This document shows positions 5,744-11,331 of a stretch of 11,331 nucleotides of DNA, piece by piece (the stretch's first letter is position 1; each line of letters begins with the position of its first letter). A model generated the notes under the pieces. The model ran no database searches and had not been told where the DNA came from. It saw only the letters and a program-made list of their open reading frames with translations. Both the position numbers and the translations under genes were made by a program. Source of the stretch: an uncultured Faecalibacterium sp. (GTDB lineage Bacteria; Bacillota; Clostridia; Oscillospirales; Ruminococcaceae); contig URVW01000073.1 in assembly GCA_900551435.1 (NCBI GenBank), positions 1 to 11,331 of the forward strand. The letters are read 5' to 3'.

Positions 5744-6226
5744 TCAATAATACGCGCCGTTGGACTTCACGGCCCGGTCGATGGAGCGCTTGGCGTCGCG
5801 CTTGGCGGCATCGGCACGCTTATCATAAAGCTTTTTGCCTTTGCACAGGCCCAGTTCCATCTTCACGCGGCCATGCTTGAAGTAGAGCGAAAGCGGCACA
5901 AGAGTGTACCCCTGCAGCTTGCACTGTTGATGCAGCCGCCGGATCTCGTTCTTGTGGGCCAGCAGACGCCGCACCCGCATGGGGTCCTGATTGAAGATGT
6001 TGCCGTGGTCATAGGGCGTGATGTGCATTCCCTTGACCAGCAGCTCGCCGTCCTCGATATCGACCCAGCTGTCCTTCAGGTTGACGCCGCCGGCACGCAG
6101 ACTTTTGACCTCCGTGCCCTTCAGCTCCAGACCTGTTTCCAGCGCTTCCAGAACAAAATACTCGTGGCGTGCTTCCCGGTTTGTTGCGATCGTTTTGGTC
6201 GCCGGACGTTCTTTTGTCGATGCCAT
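5744..6226 (-). CDS. smpB: SsrA-binding protein SmpB
   Basis: This 160-residue cytoplasmic RNA-binding protein delivers alanyl-tmRNA to stalled ribosomes. The conserved core is visible: NREARHEYFVLEALETGLEL, then GTEVKSLRAGGVNLKDSW at 37-54, then HGNIFNQDPMRVRRLL. The basic C-terminal tail (KKLYDKRADAAKRDAKRSID) is the part that enters the mRNA channel. The length is standard. The ATG at 6226 is preceded by AAAGGAGG at good spacing. The gene has its own extended -10 promoter and lies immediately upstream of ssrA, which matches its partner. A hairpin separates the two genes and no terminator does. Confidence 0.97.
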   Translation of the reverse strand: MASTKERPATKTIATNREARHEYFVLEALETGLELKGTEVKSLRAGGVNLKDSWVDIEDGELLVKGMHITPYDHGNIFNQDPMRVRRLLAHKNEIRRLHQQCKLQGYTLVPLSLYFKHGRVKMELGLCKGKKLYDKRADAAKRDAKRSIDRAVKSNGAYY

Positions 6227-6265
6227 GGGGCACGCCTCCTTTCTTCTGTCTGGTATCGTCTAGTT

Positions 6266-6293
6266 AGTATATCATATTTTTATGGTTTTGCAA
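6266..6293 (-). promoter_or_regulatory. Predicted extended -10 promoter of smpB
   Basis: Minus-strand TTGCAA (6293-6288) and TATACT (6271-6266) are 16 bases apart. TGA directly before the -10 gives an extended -10 element. Transcription would start near 6259, about 33 bases before the smpB ATG. Confidence 0.7.
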
Positions 6294-6294
6294 G

Positions 6295-6336
6295 AGCGTT
6301 TTTTGAAGAATTTGTAAATTCTCTCCAAAAATCGCT
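6295..6336. repeat. AT-rich inverted repeat between recR and smpB
   Basis: The outer arms AGCG/CGCT (6295-6298, 6333-6336) enclose TTTTTG/CAAAAA and AGAATTT/AAATTCT, interrupted only by a T/T mismatch and a small asymmetric internal loop, with a 2-base centre. It begins two bases after the recR stop and ends one base before the smpB -35 box. There is no T tract after it on the minus strand. It could be a weak terminator for recR or an operator for smpB. Confidence 0.45.
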
Positions 6337-6338
6337 TC

Positions 6339-6938
6339 TTACAGCTCCCCGCGGCCCGACAGCGCCCGGTAAAGGGTCGTTTCGTCAGTGTATTCCAAGC
6401 TCGCGCCCACCGGCAGACCGTAGGCCAGACGGGTGGTCTTGATGCCCAGCGGCTTGATGAGCTTGGCCAGATACATGGCGGTGGCCTCGCCTTCCACGGT
6501 GGGGTTCATGGCCATGATGACCTCTTTCACCTCGCCGTCGCCCAGACGGGCCAGCAGTTCTTTCACGGTCAGCTGTTCGGCCCCGATACCGTCCATCGGG
6601 CTGATGAGTCCATGCAGGACATGGTACATCCCGTGATACTCCCGGGTGCGCTCGAACGCTTGAACATCGCGGGGCGTTTCGACCACACAGATGACCGAAC
6701 GGTCCCGCTTTGCGCTGGCGCAGATGGGGCACAGGTCTGCCTCGGTGTAGTTCTGGCAGACGCGGCAGCGGTGGAGCTTGGTGTGGGCATTCTGGATGGC
6801 TCCCGCCAGCGCGGCGGCATCCTCGTCCGACATGCTCAGCACCTGATAAGCCATACGGGTCGCACCTTTGCGGCCAATTCCCGGAAACTTGCCGAACTCT
6901 TCGATCAGCTTTTCCAGCGGGGCTGCATTATAACCCAT
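6339..6938 (-). CDS. recR: Recombination mediator RecR
   Basis: This 199-residue protein acts with RecO (and RecF) to load RecA on SSB-coated gapped DNA. The domains are in the expected order: a helix-hairpin-helix (LIEEFGKFPGIGRKGATRMA, residues 11-30), a four-cysteine zinc finger (Cys58, Cys61, Cys70, Cys73), and a Toprim domain from about residue 80 (VICVVETPRDVQAFERT, then MAMNPTVEGEATAMYL). The C-terminal segment ends LAYGLPVGASLEYTDETTL, a typical family ending. The ATG at 6938 follows GGAGG. It starts 18 bases after the ybaB stop, so it belongs to the dnaX-ybaB-recR operon, an arrangement widely conserved in bacteria. Confidence 0.97.
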   Translation of the reverse strand: MGYNAAPLEKLIEEFGKFPGIGRKGATRMAYQVLSMSDEDAAALAGAIQNAHTKLHRCRVCQNYTEADLCPICASAKRDRSVICVVETPRDVQAFERTREYHGMYHVLHGLISPMDGIGAEQLTVKELLARLGDGEVKEVIMAMNPTVEGEATAMYLAKLIKPLGIKTTRLAYGLPVGASLEYTDETTLYRALSGRGEL

Positions 6939-6956
6939 GACGTTTCCTCCGCCGGA

Positions 6957-7295
6957 TCAAAGACCCGGGATGTTCAGGCCGCCGGTCAGCTTGCCCATCT
7001 CAGCTTCTGCGGTCTCATCGACCTGCTTAACGGTGGCGTTGATGGCAGCGGCCACCAGATCTTCCAGCATCTCGATGTCGTCCGGGTCCACAGCCTCGGG
7101 CTTGATGGAGATGCTCAGCACCTCGTGCTTGCCGTTCATCTTGACGGTGACCATCTCGCCGGAAGCGCTGCCGGTGTACTCGGCAGCTTCCAGCTCGGCC
7201 TGCTTGGCCTTCATGTCATCCTGCATCTTCTGTGCCTGACGCATCAGGGCGTTCATATCGGGGCGGCCAAAACCTGCGGGCATTCTTGCTTTCAT
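6957..7295 (-). CDS. YbaB/EbfC nucleoid-associated protein
   Basis: This 112-residue small DNA-binding protein belongs to the YbaB/EbfC family, whose members form dimers and coat the nucleoid. The Met/Gln-rich N-terminal helix (MNALMRQAQKMQDDMKAKQA) leads into a conserved core (EYTGSASGEMVTVKMNGKHE, then DPDDIEMLEDLVAAAINAT), followed by a Gly-rich C terminus (GKLTGGLNIPGL). An open frame extends upstream to 7421, but that stretch lies inside dnaX and is not family-like. The ATG at 7295 has AAAGGAG at good spacing and gives the family length. It sits 13 bases after the dnaX stop and 18 before recR. A role in recombination or replication is inferred from the neighbours only. Confidence 0.95.
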   Translation of the reverse strand: MKARMPAGFGRPDMNALMRQAQKMQDDMKAKQAELEAAEYTGSASGEMVTVKMNGKHEVLSISIKPEAVDPDDIEMLEDLVAAAINATVKQVDETAEAEMGKLTGGLNIPGL

Positions 7296-7308
7296 AGTGG
7301 TTCTCCTT

Positions 7309-9141
7309 TTATCGTTTCTTTTTCGCGCTGTCCTCGATGGTGACATCCAGCCCCATCTGCTCCAGCTTATGAAGGGATTCCTCCGCATTCGAAGCGGCAG
7401 GGCCAGCCTTTTTCGGCTCATATGGGCCGATGGGCACAGCCACGCCGGACACCTGCGCGATCAGCTTTTTGATGAGCCGCTGGCTGTCCTTGTTGGCGCG
7501 GATGAAATCCCGGAACGTCTTTCCTCCATCGATGAGGACACGGGTCCCATCGAAGTACCCCTTCGACTTTTTCAGGTAGGTGTAGAGCATGGGGTCCTTT
7601 TCCTGCAAGAGCCGAACCACCTCGCCCCATTGCGGGAAGGGGTTGATGCCCTCTGCCGCCACCTTGCGGGGCTTGTTGAGGGCCGGGTCTGCGGGGTGCT
7701 CCACCGGAGCCGTGACCGGCTCGGGGATGGGTTCCCGGACCGGCTCCTGCACCGGCGGGGCCGGCTGTGCGGGAGCGTCCCACAGCAGCTGAGACGCACT
7801 CTCTGCGATGGGCGGTTCCTCGGGCAGCGGCGGAAGGTCGTCGGCAGCGGGAACCGCTTCCTGCGGGGCCGGGGCCGGCTCCGGAACGGGCTGTTCCGCA
7901 ACCGGCTGCGGGGAGGGCGGCTCTGTTTTTGGCGTTTCCTGCGGGGGGACCGGCGCGCTCACAAAGGGCTGCACCGGGGCCGACACAAACGGGCGCGGGG
8001 CTTCCGGCTGGGGAGCCGCCGCACGGGCCGGGGCTGCAGCAACGGTCTGTACCATCTGCTGAACCGGTTCCGACAGGCTGAACAGCGCCAGTTCCAATTC
8101 AATGCGCTGGTCGCTGCCGCGCGTCATATGCTCCAAGGCGTTGCCCAGCGTGCGGATGGCGCGGATGGCCTCTTTTTGACCCAGCTGCGGGCCTTTTTCG
8201 AGGTACTGTGCTTCCTCTTCCGGCGAAACGCCCGAGAGCAGCGCCTGACCTCCCGGCAGAGCCGCCAGCATCAAAGCGCGGTAGTGCGCGATCAGTTCTT
8301 CGGTCAGGCGCTTCACGTCCACCGACTGCTGACGCAGCTGCGCCAGCTGGGCCAGCGCCGCCGCGCCGTCCTGCGCCTCGATGGCGTCCGAAATATGGAA
8401 CAGATAGCTTCGGTCGGTCACGCCCGCCATCTGGCGGACCACATCGGCGTCCACCCTGGCCGTGACGCCCGCGCAGGTGTCCAGAATCGACAGCGCATCA
8501 CGCATGGCGCCGTCGGCCAGACGGGAGATCAGCTCTGCGCCGTCGGTGGTCAGCTCCAAGCCCTCTTCTTTGGCGATATATTCCACCCGGTGCGCGATAT
8601 CTTCCGGCCCGATGCGGGTAAAATCATACCGCTGGCAGCGGGAAAGGATGGTCGCCGGGACCTTTTGGATCTCGGTCGTCGCCAGAATGAAGATGACATG
8701 GGCGGGCGGTTCTTCCAGCGTTTTCAGCAGGGCGTTGAACGCCGCCGTGGAGAGCATGTGCACCTCATCGATGATATATACCTTATAATGGCAAGCGCTG
8801 GGCGTATAGGCCGTCTCGTCGCGGAGGTCGCGGATATCATCAACGCCGTTGTTGGACGCCGCATCCATTTCCACCACGTCGAGAATGCTGCCGTTGTCGA
8901 TGCCCTTGCAGATCTCGCATTCGCCGCAGGGGTCGCCGTTCTGCGGATGCAGACAGTTGACTGCCTTGGCAAAGATCTTCGCGCAGGTAGTCTTGCCCGT
9001 GCCGCGCACGCCGGTGAACAGATACGCATGGCCCACACGGCCGGTGGCGATCTGGTTGCGCAGGGCCGTCACGATGCCGCGCTGGGCCACCACGTCCTCG
9101 AATTTCTGGGGTCTCCACTTGCGGTATAATGCGCGATACAT
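7309..9141 (-). CDS. dnaX: DNA polymerase III subunit gamma/tau DnaX
   Basis: This 610-residue AAA+ clamp-loader subunit works at the replication fork. The start MYRALYRKWRPQKFEDV is classic. Walker A GVRGTGKT lies at residues 44-51, the zinc-binding cysteines at 63, 72, 75 and 78, Walker B with DEVH at 125-128, sensor-1 LATTE at 153-157, and the SRC arginine-finger motif at 167-169. The clamp-loader lid and collar domains follow to about residue 370. A Pro/Ala/Glu-rich linker with a repeated PFVSAPV unit comes next, then a C-terminal tau-like region (INPFPQWGEVVRLLQEKDP) ending in KKKR. I see no obvious slippery-heptamer frameshift site. A longer open frame to 9354 runs through the SRP RNA gene, so the ATG at 9141 with AAAGGGGAG is preferred. 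Confidence 0.96.
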   Translation of the reverse strand: MYRALYRKWRPQKFEDVVAQRGIVTALRNQIATGRVGHAYLFTGVRGTGKTTCAKIFAKAVNCLHPQNGDPCGECEICKGIDNGSILDVVEMDAASNNGVDDIRDLRDETAYTPSACHYKVYIIDEVHMLSTAAFNALLKTLEEPPAHVIFILATTEIQKVPATILSRCQRYDFTRIGPEDIAHRVEYIAKEEGLELTTDGAELISRLADGAMRDALSILDTCAGVTARVDADVVRQMAGVTDRSYLFHISDAIEAQDGAAALAQLAQLRQQSVDVKRLTEELIAHYRALMLAALPGGQALLSGVSPEEEAQYLEKGPQLGQKEAIRAIRTLGNALEHMTRGSDQRIELELALFSLSEPVQQMVQTVAAAPARAAAPQPEAPRPFVSAPVQPFVSAPVPPQETPKTEPPSPQPVAEQPVPEPAPAPQEAVPAADDLPPLPEEPPIAESASQLLWDAPAQPAPPVQEPVREPIPEPVTAPVEHPADPALNKPRKVAAEGINPFPQWGEVVRLLQEKDPMLYTYLKKSKGYFDGTRVLIDGGKTFRDFIRANKDSQRLIKKLIAQVSGVAVPIGPYEPKKAGPAASNAEESLHKLEQMGLDVTIEDSAKKKR

Positions 9142-9164
9142 CCGCTTCTCCCCTTTCTGCAATA

Positions 9165-9368
9165 AAAAACGGACAGCGCTGACGGGGTTTGACCCCCGCC
9201 TTGCGCAGCTCGACATACGAATGCAGGCGATCTGAAACGCACAGAGCACACCGCTTAAGGCTGCTTGGTTCCCCACCTGACCTGGTTCACAGCGGCCCCA
9301 TCGTACAGGACCCGCATCCGTATGTCGAACCGCGCAGCAGGCGCTGTCCGACAAGGCACAATTTGTGC
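9165..9368 (-). ncRNA. ffs: Signal recognition particle RNA (4.5S/scRNA)
   Basis: This is the RNA scaffold of SRP that binds Ffh. Domain IV is unmistakable on the minus strand at 9290-9259: GAACCAGGTCAGG, then TGG-GGAA-CCA with the GGAA tetraloop, then AGCAGCC. The flanks pair as a long rod: GGACAGCGC near the 5' end with GCGCTGTCC at the 3' end, and CGACATACGGATGC with GCATTCGTATGTCG. A further CGGGG/CCCCG hairpin near the 3' side suggests extra domains of the Firmicute type. The 3' end runs into T6 (9169-9164). The 5' end is set from the promoter and could be off by several bases. It lies directly upstream of dnaX, as in Bacillus. Confidence 0.92.
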
Positions 9369-9374
9369 TAGATT

Positions 9375-9403
9375 ATTATAGCATATCGGGAAAAAGATTG
9401 CAA
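9375..9403 (-). promoter_or_regulatory. Predicted promoter of the SRP RNA gene (and probably dnaX)
   Basis: Minus-strand TTGCAA (9403-9398) and a perfect TATAAT (9380-9375) are 17 bases apart, with TGC directly before the -10 (extended element). This is the strongest-looking promoter in the window, fitting a stable RNA. A GCACAA/TTGTGC palindrome (9368-9356) sits right at the expected start. No separate promoter is visible between the RNA and dnaX. Confidence 0.8.
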
Positions 9404-9422
9404 GCCCCCTCGGGCCGTACAA

Positions 9423-9457
9423 CACAAAAGCCCCCGCCGGGGCATCCCAGCGGGGGC
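9423..9457 (-). terminator. Intrinsic terminator of pta
   Basis: Minus-strand GCCCCCGC (9457-9450) pairs with GCGGGGGC (9437-9430) around a 12-base loop and is followed by TTTTGTG. It lies 25 bases after the pta stop and 20 bases before the SRP RNA promoter, which insulates the two units. Confidence 0.88.
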
Positions 9458-9481
9458 AGATGCGCTTATTGTCAGAAAAGC

Positions 9482-10507
9482 TCAAGACTGGCAGGCAGTA
9501 ATGAGGCTCATCTTGTAGACCTCGTCTGCGTTGCAGCCACGGGACAGGTCATTGATGGGAGCGTTCAGGCCCTGCAGGATGGGGCCGTAAGCGGCATAGC
9601 CGCCCAGACGCTGAGCGATCTTATAGCCGATGTTGCCGGCCTCGATGCAGGGGAACACGAAGGTGTTGGCCTGACCAGCGACCTTGCTGCCCTTGCACTT
9701 GGTCTGTGCAACTTCGGGAGAAACAGCAGCGTCGAACTGCAGCTCGCCGTCAACAGCCAGCTCGGGATCCATCTCCTGAGCCTTGATGGTTGCATCGTGG
9801 CTCAGAGCGACCGTGCCGCCCTTGCCGGAACCCTTGGTGGAGAAGCTCAGGACAGCGACCTTCGGGTCGATGCCGAACAGCTTTGCGGTCTTAGCGGTCT
9901 CAACAGCGACCTCAGCCAGCTTGGAAGCGGCAGAGACCTTGACCTCGCCGGTAGCCTTGTCCACGGTATCGGTGTAGTCGATGTTGACAGCGCAGTCGCC
10001 CATAGCAATGCGCTTCAGGCCCTCTTCGCCGAAGTCACGGTCCAGAATGAAGCAGGAGCTGACCAGATGTGCGCCCTTCTTGGTCTTGACCAGCTGCAGA
10101 GCGGGACGGATGGTGTCAGCGGTGGAGTAGGTAGCGCCGCCCAGCAGACAGTCGGCCTTGCCCATCTTGACCAGCATCGTGCCGAAGTAGTTGGACTTCT
10201 TCAGCAGAGCGGTGCACTCCTCAGCGGACTGCTTGCCCTTGCGCAGCTCGACCATGGTGTTGACCATCTCATCGAAGCCAGCATAGTTCTCGGGATCAAT
10301 GATCTCAGCAGCGGAAATATCGAAACCACCGGCAGCGGCAGCAGCCTTGCACTCAGCCTCGTTGCCGACCATCACGACCTTCAGCACGCCCTCAGCCAGC
10401 AGCTTGCTTGCGGCCTCCAGGATGCGGGGGTCATTGCCCTCGGTAAAAACGATCGTCTTGGGGTTCGCCTTCAGCTGGGCCACCAGCGGTGCAAACATAT
10501 CAGCCAT
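9482..10507 (-). CDS. pta: Phosphate acetyltransferase Pta
   Basis: This 341-residue cytoplasmic enzyme interconverts acetyl-CoA plus phosphate with acetyl phosphate plus CoA, in acetate overflow or acetate assimilation with acetate kinase. Family motifs are visible: KTIVFTEGNDPRILEAA near the N terminus, ADCLLGGATYSTADTIRPAL in the middle, VLSFSTKGSGKGG, DGELQFDAAVSPEVA, and the C-terminal GNIGYKIAQRLGGYAAYGPI with NDLSRGC. The length fits the short, single-domain Pta class. An open frame reaches 10552, but the ATG at 10507 has GGAGG at ideal spacing, and MADMFAPLVAQLKANPKTIV is a family-like start. It is monocistronic by sequence, with its own promoter, leader hairpin and terminator. ackA is not adjacent. 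Phosphate butyryltransferase is a related alternative but fits less well. Confidence 0.94.
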   Translation of the reverse strand: MADMFAPLVAQLKANPKTIVFTEGNDPRILEAASKLLAEGVLKVVMVGNEAECKAAAAAGGFDISAAEIIDPENYAGFDEMVNTMVELRKGKQSAEECTALLKKSNYFGTMLVKMGKADCLLGGATYSTADTIRPALQLVKTKKGAHLVSSCFILDRDFGEEGLKRIAMGDCAVNIDYTDTVDKATGEVKVSAASKLAEVAVETAKTAKLFGIDPKVAVLSFSTKGSGKGGTVALSHDATIKAQEMDPELAVDGELQFDAAVSPEVAQTKCKGSKVAGQANTFVFPCIEAGNIGYKIAQRLGGYAAYGPILQGLNAPINDLSRGCNADEVYKMSLITACQS

Positions 10508-10543
10508 TGTGATTACCTCCGAATTTACTTTGCAATTATTCCT

Positions 10544-10570
10544 GAGCACCACAGAAAGTGCTCTTCTTTT
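10544..10570 (-). promoter_or_regulatory. 5' leader hairpin of pta (antisense looks like a terminator)
   Basis: GAGCAC (10544-10549) pairs with GTGCTC (10558-10563) around an 8-base loop. On the minus strand it lies just after an AAAAAAGAA run at the predicted transcription start. On the plus strand it is followed by TTCTTTTTT, as in an intrinsic terminator. The layout and loop (TTTCTGTG) resemble the deoB leader (loop TTCTGG). Confidence 0.5.
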
Positions 10571-10572
10571 TT

Positions 10573-10600
10573 ATTTTAGCACAACGTCTGGAAACTTCAA
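10573..10600 (-). promoter_or_regulatory. Predicted extended -10 promoter of pta
   Basis: Minus-strand TTGAAG (10600-10595) and TAAAAT (10578-10573) are 16 bases apart, with TGC before the -10. Transcription would start near 10566, giving a leader of about 60 bases with a hairpin at its very start. Confidence 0.6.
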
Positions 10601-10627
10601 GACAAAACCGCAATTTTGTGGTATATT
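10599..10627 (+). promoter_or_regulatory. Possible promoter of the uracil-DNA glycosylase gene
   Basis: TATATT (10622-10627) is preceded by TGG, an extended -10 element. Seventeen bases upstream is AAGACA (10599-10604), a poor -35. The element overlaps the pta -35 box back to back. The predicted leader is about 63 bases, with AGAGG upstream of the ATG. Confidence 0.45.
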
Positions 10628-10696
10628 TTGTAGTAGAAAATCCTTCGTTATGTTGTTAAGAAAATGTCATTTAGTTTGTGAGAGGTTTAACGAAAT

Positions 10697-11263
10697 ATGG
10701 ATTGGGAAACGCTCAAGTCAGACTGCCTTTCCTGCCGCGGCTGCGGCCTGTGTGAAACGCGGACGAACGTGGTATTCGGGCAGGGTTCCGAGCACGCCGA
10801 GGTCCTGTTCGTCGGCGAAGGCCCCGGCCAGAACGAGGACGAGCAGGGCTTGCCGTTCGTGGGTCGAAGCGGCCAGCTGCTGGACAAATATCTGTTTGCC
10901 ATCGATCTGGACCGCGAAAAGAACTGCTATATCGCGAACATCGTCAAGTGCCGCCCGCCGCAGAACCGCGACCCGCTGCCCGCCGAGAGCGAAGCCTGTA
11001 TGCCATGGCTGCGGGAGCAGTTCCGGCTGCTCCGGCCCAAGATCGTGGTCTGTCTGGGCCGCGTCGCCGCCCAGCGGATGATCCGCACGGATTTTTCCGT
11101 CACCAAGGAGCACGGCACGTTCATCGAGAAGAACGGCGTTTATTTCATGGGGACCTTCCACCCAGCAGCCCTGCTCCGCCAGCCGCAGAACAAACCGGAA
11201 GCCTTTTCGGATTTCGTGGCGCTGCGGGAAAAGATCCATCAGGTATGTGAACATACCTATTAA
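10697..11263 (+). CDS. Uracil-DNA glycosylase, family 4-type (Fe-S)
   Basis: This 188-residue base-excision repair enzyme removes uracil from DNA. Four cysteines spaced as in the iron-sulfur family 4 enzymes are visible: Cys13 and Cys16 (CRGC), Cys85 (NIVKCRPPQNRDP) and Cys101. The active-site motif GEGPGQNEDEQGLPFVGRSG starts at residue 40, with the water-activating region GQNEDEQG, and the second motif HPAALLR has His155. The length fits family 4 (about 190-200 residues). The ATG at 10697 is preceded by AGAGG at a slightly long 11-base spacing. It is divergent from pta. Family 4 enzymes and the uracil-DNA glycosylase-like domain of phage SPO1 polymerase share this fold, but the small stand-alone size supports a repair glycosylase. 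Confidence 0.93.
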   Translation: MDWETLKSDCLSCRGCGLCETRTNVVFGQGSEHAEVLFVGEGPGQNEDEQGLPFVGRSGQLLDKYLFAIDLDREKNCYIANIVKCRPPQNRDPLPAESEACMPWLREQFRLLRPKIVVCLGRVAAQRMIRTDFSVTKEHGTFIEKNGVYFMGTFHPAALLRQPQNKPEAFSDFVALREKIHQVCEHTY

Positions 11264-11331
11264 GCCAAGCAGCATGGGCCGCATCTCCGGGAGCTTTCTC
11301 CGCGAACAGCCCGGAACCTAGGATTCCGCCC
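11264..11331. other. Tail of window, no gene seen; small CGGAA/TTCCG hairpin
   Basis: The 68 bases after the glycosylase stop contain GGAG/CTCC (11289-11300) and CGGAA/TTCCG (11312-11328) inverted repeats. The second has the 7-base loop CCTAGGA. No T tract is visible before the window ends, so a terminator cannot be claimed. Confidence 0.35.

Noticed and set aside
7297..9129. 610-codon plus-strand open frame antisense to dnaX
   Set aside because: Shadow of dnaX; the Arg/Gly/His-rich composition is typical of antisense translation of GC-rich genes.
9142..9354. N-terminal extension of dnaX to an ATG at 9354
   Set aside because: The extra residues are a translation of the SRP RNA. The family-like start and ribosome site are at 9141.
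9365..10579. 404-codon plus-strand open frame antisense to pta
   Set aside because: It begins inside the SRP RNA promoter region and follows pta in reverse; no recognisable protein.
11275..11322. ATG at 11273 as the start of a gene after the glycosylase
   Set aside because: The frame stops after about 15 codons at TAG inside the CCTAGGA loop and has no ribosome site.
1..11331. CRISPR arrays, insertion sequences, toxin-antitoxin or defence genes
   Set aside because: I looked for regular direct repeats, transposase motifs and small paired genes on both strands and saw none. Every sizeable supported gene is a housekeeping gene.

Overview
The window looks like chromosomal backbone from a GC-rich clostridial Firmicute. 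My best guess is the Faecalibacterium / Subdoligranulum / Gemmiger side of the Oscillospiraceae. Supporting this are strong AGGAGG-type ribosome binding sites, TTGNNN/TATAAT promoters (several with an extended -10), an SRP RNA directly upstream of dnaX, the dnaX-ybaB-recR cluster, smpB next to ssrA, and a pyruvate kinase carrying the extra C-terminal phosphohistidine domain. The genus is inferred from protein flavour, not proven.

Layout from left to right. A minus-strand pair, deoB (phosphopentomutase) followed by a PfkB-family sugar/nucleoside kinase, ends at a hairpin terminator at the window edge and fits pentose/nucleoside salvage. Divergent from deoB is a plus-strand pyk-luxS pair (pyruvate kinase and S-ribosylhomocysteine lyase) with a structured leader and a long intrinsic terminator. 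A roughly 500-base spacer follows. It holds a low-GC, frame-disrupted coding remnant, two strong hairpins, and an inverted partial copy of the 3' end of the neighbouring tmRNA gene. Then come minus-strand ssrA (tmRNA) and smpB, which form the trans-translation ribosome-rescue pair. Upstream of smpB lie recR, ybaB and dnaX (recombinational repair, nucleoid-associated protein, clamp-loader subunit), headed by the SRP RNA gene (ffs/scr), whose promoter probably also drives dnaX. Next is minus-strand pta (phosphotransacetylase) with its own promoter and terminator. Divergent from it is a plus-strand family 4-type uracil-DNA glycosylase.

All nine protein genes are familiar housekeeping genes, and I do not see a complete undescribed system. 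The unexplained signals are non-coding: a shared 5'-terminal hairpin architecture in the deoB and pta leaders, a three-hairpin pyk leader, a GCAA-capped hairpin between smpB and ssrA, an AT-rich inverted repeat at the smpB promoter, and the scarred spacer beside the tmRNA 3' end. Long open frames antisense to deoB, pyk, dnaX and pta are codon-bias shadows and are not annotated.
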